A DNA stretch of 64,000 nucleotides. It comes from Rhizobium sp. P40RR-XXII. GTDB lineage: Bacteria; Pseudomonadota; Alphaproteobacteria; Rhizobiales; Rhizobiaceae. Shown here one piece after another: positions 1 to 7,377 of the stretch. How positions within the stretch are numbered: the first letter of the stretch is position 1; each line of letters starts with the position of its first letter. Made by a program: the position numbers and the translations under genes. The notes beneath the pieces are model-generated. The model was not told the origin of the DNA and made no database searches. It was given only the letters and a program-made list of their open reading frames with translations. Where the stretch lies: contig NZ_JABAII010000002.1 of NCBI RefSeq assembly GCF_012641405.1, forward strand, positions 186,001-250,000, given 5' to 3'.

Positions 1-1
1 G

Positions 2-1387
2 GGATCGAATCTGGCGCTCAACATTGCCGAAAAAGGCAACAAAATCGCGGTTTTCAACCGTACGCCGCAGGTAACGGATGAATTCTACGCGAATGCGGGT
101 GCGCTCAAGGACAAGATTATTCCTTGCAAGACGATCGAGGAGTTCGTCGACGCGATCCGTCCGCCGCGGCCGATCATCATCATGATCAAGGCCGGCGAGC
201 CGGTCGACCAGCAGATGGCGGCGCTGCAGCCGCATCTGGACAAGGGCGACATCATGATCGACGCCGGCAATGCCAATTTCCGCGATACGATCGCCCGTTT
301 CGACCGTCTCAAGGACACCGGCCTGACCTTCATCGGCATGGGCGTATCCGGCGGCGAAGAAGGTGCGCGTCATGGCCCATCGATCATGGTCGGCGGCACG
401 GAAGACTCCTACAAGCGCGTCGAGAAGGTGCTGACGTCGATTGCCGCCAAGTATAATGACGATCCATGCGTTGCGTGGCTCGGCAATGACGGCGCCGGCC
501 ATTTCGTCAAGACCATACACAACGGCATCGAATATGCCGACATGCAGATGATCGCCGAAATCTACGGCATTCAGCGCGATGGACTCGGCAAGAGCGCTGC
601 CGAGATCAGCTCCATCTTCGGCGACTGGAACAAGGGCCGCCTCAATTCCTACCTGATCGAGATCACCGAGAAGGTTCTGGCAGCCAAGGACCCGGCGACC
701 GGCGGCGCCATGCCTGACGTGATCCTCGACAAGGCTGGCCAGAAGGGTACTGGCAAGTGGTCTGCCATCGAAGCCCAGAACATGGGTATTCCCGCAACCG
801 CGATCGAAGCGGCCGTTGCGGCCCGCAGCCTGTCTGCGATCAAGAGCCAGCGCGAAGCTGCCGAAAAGATCTTCGGCACGCCGGATTACAAGTTCCCGAT
901 CAGCTTCGGTCCTGACCTACTGAAGGATCTCGAGCTTGCTCTGTTTGCAGCCAAGATCGGCGCCTATGCGCAGGGCTTTGCCGTCATGGCGGAGGCTTCG
1001 AAGGAGTTCAACTGGTCGCTGCCGATGCCTGTGATCGCCAAGATCTGGCGTGCCGGCTGCATCATCCGTTCGCAGTTCCTCGACGAGATCACCAGCGCCT
1101 TCACCAAGACCCCGGATGCGGCGAACCTGGTCGTCACGCCGGCCTTTGCCGAGATGGTCAAGGAATCGATCCCGTCGCTGCGCCGCATTGTTTCGGCTGC
1201 CACGGCCTCTGGCCTGCCGGTTCCGGCTCTGGCTTCGGCGTTGACCTATTTCGACGCCTATCGCCAGGCTCGCGGCACCGCTAACCTCATCCAGGCCCAG
1301 CGCGACTTCTTCGGCGCACACGGTTTCGACCGTGTCGACGGCAAGGATATCCATCACGGCCCTTGGGGCAGCGGCGCCAACGGCTAA
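2..1387 (+). CDS. gnd: 6-phosphogluconate dehydrogenase, decarboxylating (5' truncated)
   Basis: This enzyme oxidatively decarboxylates 6-phosphogluconate to ribulose-5-phosphate with NAD(P)+ in the cytoplasmic pentose phosphate pathway. The reading frame is open from base 2, so the start lies left of the window; about 461 residues are present. The frame opens within the N-terminal Rossmann fold (GSNLALNIAEKG). Family motifs follow: the substrate-binding signature GVSGGEEGARHGPS, the catalytic-lysine segment GHFVKTIHNGIEY, and a C-terminal all-helical domain ending GPWGSGANG. Length and motifs fit the roughly 470-residue bacterial family. A terminator follows directly. It sits next to a sugar-uptake locus but is separated from it by a convergent repressor gene. 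Confidence 0.97.
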   Translation, partial: GSNLALNIAEKGNKIAVFNRTPQVTDEFYANAGALKDKIIPCKTIEEFVDAIRPPRPIIIMIKAGEPVDQQMAALQPHLDKGDIMIDAGNANFRDTIARFDRLKDTGLTFIGMGVSGGEEGARHGPSIMVGGTEDSYKRVEKVLTSIAAKYNDDPCVAWLGNDGAGHFVKTIHNGIEYADMQMIAEIYGIQRDGLGKSAAEISSIFGDWNKGRLNSYLIEITEKVLAAKDPATGGAMPDVILDKAGQKGTGKWSAIEAQNMGIPATAIEAAVAARSLSAIKSQREAAEKIFGTPDYKFPISFGPDLLKDLELALFAAKIGAYAQGFAVMAEASKEFNWSLPMPVIAKIWRAGCIIRSQFLDEITSAFTKTPDAANLVVTPAFAEMVKESIPSLRRIVSAATASGLPVPALASALTYFDAYRQARGTANLIQAQRDFFGAHGFDRVDGKDIHHGPWGSGANG

Positions 1388-1409
1388 AAGAATTGCCAGA
1401 TCTGAAGAG

Positions 1410-1438
1410 GCCCGCCGGAGAAATCCGGTGGGCTTTTT
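1410..1438 (+). terminator. Rho-independent terminator of gnd
   Basis: A 10-bp stem (gcccgccgga pairing with tccggtgggc, one G-T wobble) with a gaaa loop is followed by five T. It lies between the stops of gnd and the convergent repressor gene. Confidence 0.85.
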
Positions 1439-1442
1439 GTTA

Positions 1443-2474
1443 TCAGCTCTTCGGCCAGACGGGCGGGCTGATGCTTTGCAGCAGTTCCGGCTCGACCCCG
1501 TCGATACGGGCGATGACGGCCTTTGCGAGTTCCCGGCCGGCGTGGCGGAAATCTTCCGACACCGTGATGATCTCGGGCCTGATCCAGCTCAGGACATCGG
1601 CCGATTGCTTGGCGACCATGTCGATATCGCGGCCGAGACGGAACCCCGCCGCCTCGATGCCGGCATTGACGGCGATGGCGCCGCCGCTGCTGGAGCAGAT
1701 GATCCCATCGGGCGCATGCGGAGAGCGCATCAATGCTTCGGTCGTGTCCTTGATATCGGCAAGCGCATTGTCGGTGGTTATCCTGAGCGGGACCTCTTCG
1801 GCACCATATTGATGCAGGCCCGTCTGGAAGCCGATGCGCGTATGCGAATAGTAGGTGAGCTTGCTCGACGGCTGCAGCAGCGCCAGGCGACGCCGCCCTT
1901 TCGCGACCAGCGCACGGACGGCCTCGTGCGCGAAGGCTTCATTGTCGAAGTCGTGGAAGGGATGGACGATACCCATATCCGTCCGTCCATGCGTGGCGAA
2001 AGGCATGTTGCGATTATGCATAAGCTCGACGCGCGGATCATCTGGCTCCGTACGCGATATGATAACGCCGTCGGCGGAGCCGGTGTCGAGGATATAACGC
2101 ACCGGCACCAGCGGATCCTTGCTGTGCGAATGCGGCGTGATGACCAGGTGGTATTGCGTGCCGGCCAGGACCTCGGAGATGCCGAAGACGATGTGGCTGG
2201 TAAAGCCCATGATTTCTTCGTCGATGCTCAGCACCAGCGCGATGACGTTGGTCTTGCCGGTTCTCAGGCGCACGCCGGCCCGGTTCGGCTGATAACCCAG
2301 TTGGCGGGCGACCATGCGCACGCGCTCTTTGGTTTCGGCGCCGATGTCGGGAGCATCCTTCAGTGCGCGTGAAACAGTGGTAATTCCAAGCCCCGTCATG
2401 AAGGCGATCGTCTTCAGTGTTGGCCGCTCGGGTCCAGACCGCGTACCGCCGCCTGAAGTTTTGTTGTTGTCCAT
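1443..2474 (-). CDS. LacI/GalR-family transcriptional regulator
   Basis: Predicted sugar-responsive repressor of 343 residues. An N-terminal helix-turn-helix (about residues 20-40, [20 protein letters not shown]) is followed by the hinge GYQPNRAG and a periplasmic-binding-protein-like effector domain ([27 protein letters not shown]). I chose the ATG at 2474. An upstream in-frame TTG at 2513 would add 13 residues ahead of a typical LacI N terminus. The gene is divergent from the ABC importer operon, the usual arrangement for a local repressor, and a pseudo-palindrome centred on CG lies between them at 2584. The inducer is inferred to be the imported glycoside and is not shown by the sequence. 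Confidence 0.93.
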   Translation of the reverse strand: MDNNKTSGGGTRSGPERPTLKTIAFMTGLGITTVSRALKDAPDIGAETKERVRMVARQLGYQPNRAGVRLRTGKTNVIALVLSIDEEIMGFTSHIVFGISEVLAGTQYHLVITPHSHSKDPLVPVRYILDTGSADGVIISRTEPDDPRVELMHNRNMPFATHGRTDMGIVHPFHDFDNEAFAHEAVRALVAKGRRRLALLQPSSKLTYYSHTRIGFQTGLHQYGAEEVPLRITTDNALADIKDTTEALMRSPHAPDGIICSSSGGAIAVNAGIEAAGFRLGRDIDMVAKQSADVLSWIRPEIITVSEDFRHAGRELAKAVIARIDGVEPELLQSISPPVWPKS

Positions 2475-2583
2475 TCCGTTCAAGCCCGCCTCCCGGCCGC
2501 CTCCCGCGACCAATCCGCTTATATCGCCCAGGCCTGCATCGCAAGCATCGGCGAAACGCGGCGTCTCCTCACTTTGAATAGAA

Positions 2584-2599
2584 ACTGTAACGATACAGT
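2584..2599. promoter_or_regulatory. Candidate LacI-family operator
   Basis: ACTGTAACGATACAGT has seven of eight symmetric positions around a central CG, the symmetry expected of LacI-family operators. It sits about 110 bases upstream of the repressor start and 337 bases upstream of the binding-protein start, in the divergent promoter region. Confidence 0.45.
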
Positions 2600-2935
2600 A
2601 CGAATGTCGAGTACTATTTTAGATATGTTTTTCGACGCCATTTCCAAGGGTTGTATTAGAGCTTGCCGTTAGGTGGCTTTCCATCGGTGGCACGGCATCA
2701 AAGGATATGACTATGCATTTTTACGAAAATATCGCTTATAATCAATCTGTTATTAAGGTGCCCCCTTGGCCGTGCCTGTTGAAAAACCAATGCCGGCGGC
2801 TTGATTTCGCAGGCGATAATTTATCCATAGGTTGTATAATCGCTCGTTGTCGAAAAAATCTCGAGTTGGCGGTTGCGCAGCGAAAATGATTCGACTAGGT
2901 TTTTCCGGCAACGTTTCAGTGAGGGAGGAGAACTC
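2600..2935 (+). promoter_or_regulatory. Divergent intergenic region upstream of the sugar importer
   Basis: This AT-rich stretch has no credible gene. It contains a perfect TATAAT at 2835-2840, about 95 bases upstream of the binding-protein ATG, but without a convincing -35 at standard spacing. Another TATAAT is at 2737-2742. A strong ribosome-binding site (ggaggag, 2924-2930) precedes the ATG at 2936. The promoter is probably here, but the exact start is unclear. Confidence 0.4.
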
Positions 2936-4171
2936 ATGAATATTCGTTTAATGGCTGCTGCGCTGGCTGCTTCCGTCGTGTTGCCGCTTGGTGTGGCCAA
3001 GGCGACCGATCTTGAGGTAACGCATTGGTGGACCTCGGGTGGCGAAGCAGCCGCCGTGGCCGAGTTGGCAAAGGCTTTCGACGCAACAGGCAATCATTGG
3101 GTTGATGGCGCGATCGCCGGCTCGGGCGGGACTGCGCGTCCGATCATGATCAGCCGTATTACCGGCGGCGATCCGATGGGTGCCACCCAATTCAACCACG
3201 GCCGTCAGGCCGAGGAACTGGTGCAGGCGGGCCTCATGCGCGATCTGACCGATGTCGCCACGCAGGAGCACTGGAAAGACATCGTTCGCCCGTCGAGCCT
3301 GCTCGATTCCTGCACGATCGACGGCAAGATCTATTGCGCGCCGGTCAATATCCATTCCTGGCAGTGGCTCTGGCTTTCGAATGCCGCCTTCAAGAAGGCC
3401 GGCGTCGAGGTTCCAAAGAACTGGGATGAGTTCGTCGCCGCCGCTCCCGCGCTGCAGAAGGCAGGCATCGTTCCGCTCGCTGTCGGTGGCCAGCCGTGGC
3501 AGGCTGCGGGTGCCTTTGACGTGCTGATGGTCGCCATCGCCGGCAAGGACACCTTCCAAAAGGTGTTTAACGACAAGGATGCGAAAGTTGCCGCCGGACC
3601 GGAGATCGCCAAGGTCTTCAAGGCTGCCGACGATGCCCGCAAGATGTCCAAGGGCTCCAACGTTCAGGATTGGAATCAGGCCACGAACCTGGTCATCACC
3701 GGCAAGGCCGGCGGCCAGATCATGGGCGACTGGGCGCAGGGTGAATTTGCCCTTGCAGGTCAAAAGGCCGGCACGGACTATACCTGCCTTCCGGGTCTCG
3801 GTGTCAACGAAGTCATCTCGACGGGTGGTGATGCGTTCTACTTCCCGCTGCTGAAGGACGAGGCCAAGTCGAAGGCTCAGGAAGCGCTCGCCAAGACGCT
3901 TCTCGATCCGAAGACGCAGGTTGCTTTCAACCTGAAGAAGGGTTCGCTGCCCGTGCGCGGCGACGTGGATCTCACCTCCGCCAACGACTGCATGAAGAAA
4001 GGCCTGGAAATCCTGAAGAAGGGTAACGTGATCCAGGGTACGGACCAGCTTCTTTCCGCCGACAGCCAGAAGCAGAAGGAGGACCTGTTCTCCGAATTCT
4101 TCGCCAATCCGTCGATGACGCCGGAAGCGGCTCAGAAGCGCTTCGTCGAGATCATCGCTGCTGCTGATTGA
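2936..4171 (+). CDS. ABC transporter extracellular sugar-binding protein
   Basis: Periplasmic solute-binding protein (411 residues) that should deliver an oligosaccharide to the two permeases encoded downstream. Residues 1-24 form a signal peptide (MNIRLMAAALAASVVLPLGVAKA, cleavage before TDLEV). The mature part begins VTHWWTSGGEAAA, typical of family 1 carbohydrate-binding proteins, and contains aromatic-rich binding segments such as HSWQWLWLSNAAF. The ATG at 2936 has a strong ggaggag site; the frame extends upstream but would destroy the signal peptide. It is the first gene of the operon and is followed by a stable hairpin, which often keeps the binding protein more abundant than the permeases. 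The ligand is not determinable from sequence; the enzymes suggest a beta-mannoside or beta-xyloside. Confidence 0.95.
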   Translation: MNIRLMAAALAASVVLPLGVAKATDLEVTHWWTSGGEAAAVAELAKAFDATGNHWVDGAIAGSGGTARPIMISRITGGDPMGATQFNHGRQAEELVQAGLMRDLTDVATQEHWKDIVRPSSLLDSCTIDGKIYCAPVNIHSWQWLWLSNAAFKKAGVEVPKNWDEFVAAAPALQKAGIVPLAVGGQPWQAAGAFDVLMVAIAGKDTFQKVFNDKDAKVAAGPEIAKVFKAADDARKMSKGSNVQDWNQATNLVITGKAGGQIMGDWAQGEFALAGQKAGTDYTCLPGLGVNEVISTGGDAFYFPLLKDEAKSKAQEALAKTLLDPKTQVAFNLKKGSLPVRGDVDLTSANDCMKKGLEILKKGNVIQGTDQLLSADSQKQKEDLFSEFFANPSMTPEAAQKRFVEIIAAAD

Positions 4172-4190
4172 TCTCTATCTTCTCGCTGTA

Positions 4191-4224
4191 GTGATACCGG
4201 CCTCGCCTTGCGGGCCGGTATCAC
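4191..4224 (+). other. Stable stem-loop after the binding-protein gene
   Basis: A perfect 12-bp inverted repeat (gtgataccggcc / ggccggtatcac) encloses 10 bases that can add three more pairs past a one-base bulge. No T-run follows, so it is not a standard terminator. Its position 20 bases after the binding-protein stop suggests protection of the upstream transcript or partial attenuation. Confidence 0.7.
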
Positions 4225-4384
4225 GGCCGGGACACATCCTGTGATCCGGCTGGCTACGGCGCCTCTTGGGCGGCGGACCCACAGGGATGTGACGTTCGGC
4301 CGTGGATGAGGAGGGAGCGACAGGAACCGGGTCATGTCCGGAGTTCCTGATCATCGAAGCAATCGCGCTTTGGAAGGAGTTACA

Positions 4385-5290
4385 ATGACGGGTCATGCGA
4401 AAGCCGGCCGGCCAAATCAATTTCTGCGCAATCTGAACTCGAAGATTGCATCCATTCCAATGATCCTGACAGCCGTCGTCATCTTCCTCGGCGGCACAAT
4501 CTGGACCGTGGTTTATTCCTTCACCAATTCAAAGCTGCTGCCACGTCTCAGCTTCGTCGGACTGGACCAATACCACCGCTTGTGGGCGGCGCCGCGCTGG
4601 GTCATGTCCATCGAAAATCTTGCCATTTACGGCATTCTTGCCATGATCTTCAGTCTCGTCATCGGCTTCGTGCTGGCTGCGCTGATGGACCAGAAGATCC
4701 GGTTCGAAAACACATTCCGCACGATTTTCCTCTATCCTTTCGCCCTTTCTTTCATCGTCACCGGCCTCGTCTGGCAGTGGCTGCTCAATCCTGAATTCGG
4801 CATCCAGTCCGTGGTGCGTTCGCTGGGTTGGACGACCTTCGCTTTCGATCCGCTCTATACGCCGAGTATCGTCATCTATGGCGTGCTGATCGCAGCGCTC
4901 TGGCAGGGAACGGGCCTCGTGATGTGCCTGATGCTCGCCGGCCTTCGCGGCATCGATGAGGATATCTGGAAAGCAGCGCGCGTCGATGGGATACCCATGT
5001 GGAAGACCTACCTGTTCGTGGTCATTCCGATGATGCGCCCTGTCTTCATCACGACTCTCGTCATCATCGCCAGCGGTATCGTCAAGGTCTACGACCTCGT
5101 CGTCGCGCAAACGAGCGGCGGACCCGGTATCGCTTCGGAAGTTCCGGCGAAATACGTCTACGACTACATGTTCCAGGCGCAGAACCTCGGTCAGGGATTT
5201 GCGGCTTCCACCATGATGCTGGTCACTGTCGCGATCGTCGTCATCCCCTGGGCCTACCTGGAATTCGGCGGAGGGCGCAAACGTGTCTGA
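4385..5290 (+). CDS. ABC sugar transporter permease (MalF/UgpA type)
   Basis: Inner-membrane permease of 301 residues with about six membrane helices. The cytoplasmic EAA loop that docks the ATPase is visible as AARVDGIPMWKTYLFVVIP. The ATG at 4385 is preceded by aaggag at 4374-4379; an upstream ATG at 4334 lacks such a site. The stop overlaps the GTG start of the second permease by eight bases, indicating translational coupling. With the following permease it should form the transmembrane heterodimer of a CUT1-type importer, energised by the ATPase downstream. Confidence 0.95.
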   Translation: MTGHAKAGRPNQFLRNLNSKIASIPMILTAVVIFLGGTIWTVVYSFTNSKLLPRLSFVGLDQYHRLWAAPRWVMSIENLAIYGILAMIFSLVIGFVLAALMDQKIRFENTFRTIFLYPFALSFIVTGLVWQWLLNPEFGIQSVVRSLGWTTFAFDPLYTPSIVIYGVLIAALWQGTGLVMCLMLAGLRGIDEDIWKAARVDGIPMWKTYLFVVIPMMRPVFITTLVIIASGIVKVYDLVVAQTSGGPGIASEVPAKYVYDYMFQAQNLGQGFAASTMMLVTVAIVVIPWAYLEFGGGRKRV

Positions 5291-6224
5291 TACTATTACT
5301 CTCAAGAATGCGAACGGCGGTGCTGCCTTGACGGACAAGCCGCTCTCCGGACCGAGTGGCCGCAAGCCGCGCCGGGTGATTTCCGGCCGCAACATCATGC
5401 TCTACGGCACGCTTTTCGTTGCTGCCACCTACTACCTGTTGCCGTTGTACGTGATGATCGTCACGTCGCTGAAGGGAATGCCGGAAATCCGGCTTGGCAA
5501 CATCTTCTCGCCGCCGCTCGAGATCACCTTCGAACCATGGGTGAAGGCCTGGGCAACGGCTTGCACCGGTCTCAATTGTGACGGTCTTTCCCGCGGCTTC
5601 TGGAATTCCGTACGCATCACCGTGCCGTCCACGATCCTCTCGATCGCGATTGCCTCGGTCAACGGCTATGCGCTCGCCAACTGGCGGTTCAAGGGCGCGG
5701 ATTTCTTCTTCTCGATCCTCATCATCGGCGCGTTCATCCCTTATCAGGTGATGATCTATCCGATCGTCATCGTACTGCGTGAAATCGGGATATACGGTAC
5801 GCTCAGCGGACTTATCCTGGTGCACAGCATCTTCGGTATGCCGATCCTGACCTTGCTGTTCCGCAATTACTTCGCGTCGCTGCCTGCGGAGCTTTTCAAG
5901 GCTGCGCGCATCGACGGCGCCGGCTTCTGGCAGATTTTTCTGCGCATCATGCTGCCCATGTCGCTGCCGATCTTCGTCGTCGCCATGATCCTGCAGATCA
6001 CGGGTATCTGGAACGACTTCCTGTTCGGCGTCGTCTTCACCAGGCCGGAATATTATCCGATGACCGTCCAGCTCAATAACATCGTCAATTCCGTCCAGGG
6101 TGTGAAGGAATACAACGTCAACATGGCGGCAACGATCCTTACGGGTCTTGTTCCACTTATCGTCTATTTCGTCTCCGGACGGCTTTTCGTTCGGGGCATC
6201 GCCGCCGGCGCAGTGAAGGGGTGA
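5283..6224 (+). CDS. ABC sugar transporter permease (MalG/UgpE type)
   Basis: Second inner-membrane permease, 313 residues. A polar N terminus is followed by about six membrane helices. The EAA-type loop FKAARIDGAGFWQIFLRIML contacts the ATPase. It uses a GTG start at 5283, eight bases inside the previous gene, with ggagg ten bases upstream. The stop is three bases before the ATPase start, so the three genes are tightly coupled. An insert around residues 95-105 with two cysteines (CTGLNCDGLS) is noticeable but not unusual for this subgroup. Confidence 0.95.
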   Translation: MSDTITLKNANGGAALTDKPLSGPSGRKPRRVISGRNIMLYGTLFVAATYYLLPLYVMIVTSLKGMPEIRLGNIFSPPLEITFEPWVKAWATACTGLNCDGLSRGFWNSVRITVPSTILSIAIASVNGYALANWRFKGADFFFSILIIGAFIPYQVMIYPIVIVLREIGIYGTLSGLILVHSIFGMPILTLLFRNYFASLPAELFKAARIDGAGFWQIFLRIMLPMSLPIFVVAMILQITGIWNDFLFGVVFTRPEYYPMTVQLNNIVNSVQGVKEYNVNMAATILTGLVPLIVYFVSGRLFVRGIAAGAVKG

Positions 6225-6227
6225 TCC

Positions 6228-7319
6228 ATGAACAGCAGCGTTTCCATCAAAGATCTGTCGCTCGATTTCGGCGCGGTCACCGTTCTGAAGAACCTCAATC
6301 TCGAGATCAATGACGGCGAATTCCTGGTGCTTCTCGGTTCGTCGGGCTGCGGCAAGTCGACTTTGCTCAACTGCATTGCCGGCCTGCTCGACATCACCGA
6401 AGGGCAGATCTTCATCAAGAGCAAGAACGTCACCTGGGAAGAGCCCAAGGATCGTGGCATCGGCATGGTGTTCCAGTCCTATGCGCTTTATCCGCAGATG
6501 ACGGTCGAGAAGAACCTGTCCTTCGGCTTGCGCGTCGCCAAGGTACCCCAGGCAGAGATCGACAAGCGCATCGCGCGTGCCGCCGAGATTTTGCAGATCC
6601 AGCCGCTTTTGAAGCGCAAGCCGGCAGAGCTTTCGGGCGGCCAGCGTCAGCGCGTCGCGATCGGCCGCGCGCTGGTGCGCGATGTCGACGTCTTCCTCTT
6701 CGACGAACCGTTGTCGAACCTCGATGCCAAGCTGCGTTCGGAGCTGCGCGTCGAAATCAAGCGGCTGCACCAGTCGCTGAAGAACACGATGATCTATGTC
6801 ACCCATGACCAGATCGAGGCGCTGACGCTTGCCGACCGCATCGCGATCATGAAGAACGGCGTCATCATGCAGCTCGACGATCCCACGACGATCTACAACG
6901 AGCCGCGCAATCTCTTCGTGGCCGGCTTCATCGGATCGCCATCGATGAACTTCCTCAAGGGCGAACTGGTAAACCGCGAAGGCAAAGTCGTGTTCGCGAC
7001 CAACGACGTGCTGTTTTCTCTCGACGGCTACAAGGCCGGCGAGGCTCTGGAGGTCGGCCGCAAGGTTGTGCTGGGTGTCCGTCCCGAGCACATCAAGGTC
7101 AATGAGGAGGCTGCGTCCGGCGCCGAGGTCCACAATGCCACTGTCGATATCGAGGAGCCGATGGGCGCCGACAACCTGCTGTGGCTGAAGCATGCCGGCC
7201 ATACGATGTCGGTTCGCGTCAACGGCGCCAGGCGCTTCGGCCCCGGTTCGGCCGTAAAGCTTGGTTTTGACATGTCTGTCGCGTCGCTCTTTGATGCGCA
7301 GACGGAACTCAGAATATGA
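6228..7319 (+). CDS. ABC sugar transporter ATP-binding protein (MalK/UgpC family)
   Basis: Cytoplasmic ATPase of 363 residues that powers the importer. Walker A is GSSGCGKS at residues 37-44. The Q-loop region is VFQSYALYP, the ABC signature LSGGQRQR, Walker B DVFLFDEPLSNLD and the H-loop YVTHDQ. A C-terminal regulatory TOBE-like domain (VLGVRPEHI) marks the CUT1/MalK class. It starts three bases after the permease stop. A terminator-like hairpin separates it from the downstream beta-mannosidase. Confidence 0.97.
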   Translation: MNSSVSIKDLSLDFGAVTVLKNLNLEINDGEFLVLLGSSGCGKSTLLNCIAGLLDITEGQIFIKSKNVTWEEPKDRGIGMVFQSYALYPQMTVEKNLSFGLRVAKVPQAEIDKRIARAAEILQIQPLLKRKPAELSGGQRQRVAIGRALVRDVDVFLFDEPLSNLDAKLRSELRVEIKRLHQSLKNTMIYVTHDQIEALTLADRIAIMKNGVIMQLDDPTTIYNEPRNLFVAGFIGSPSMNFLKGELVNREGKVVFATNDVLFSLDGYKAGEALEVGRKVVLGVRPEHIKVNEEAASGAEVHNATVDIEEPMGADNLLWLKHAGHTMSVRVNGARRFGPGSAVKLGFDMSVASLFDAQTELRI

Positions 7320-7329
7320 TCCCATGCCC

Positions 7330-7356
7330 GGAGGCGGTTTGACCGCCTCCTTCTTT
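7330..7356 (+). terminator. Terminator-like hairpin between importer and glycosidase genes
   Basis: A perfect 9-bp stem (ggaggcggt / accgcctcc) with a three-base loop is followed by ttcttt. It lies between the ATPase stop and the ribosome-binding site of the GH2 gene. It probably acts as a partial terminator rather than an operon end, since the next gene has no obvious promoter of its own. Confidence 0.55.
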
Positions 7357-7377
7357 GCAGCGGTCCGGGGAGGTCCG

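Noticed and set aside
2707..2889. 60-codon open frame upstream of the sugar-binding protein
   Set aside because: It lies in AT-rich promoter DNA with no ribosome-binding site or recognisable sequence.
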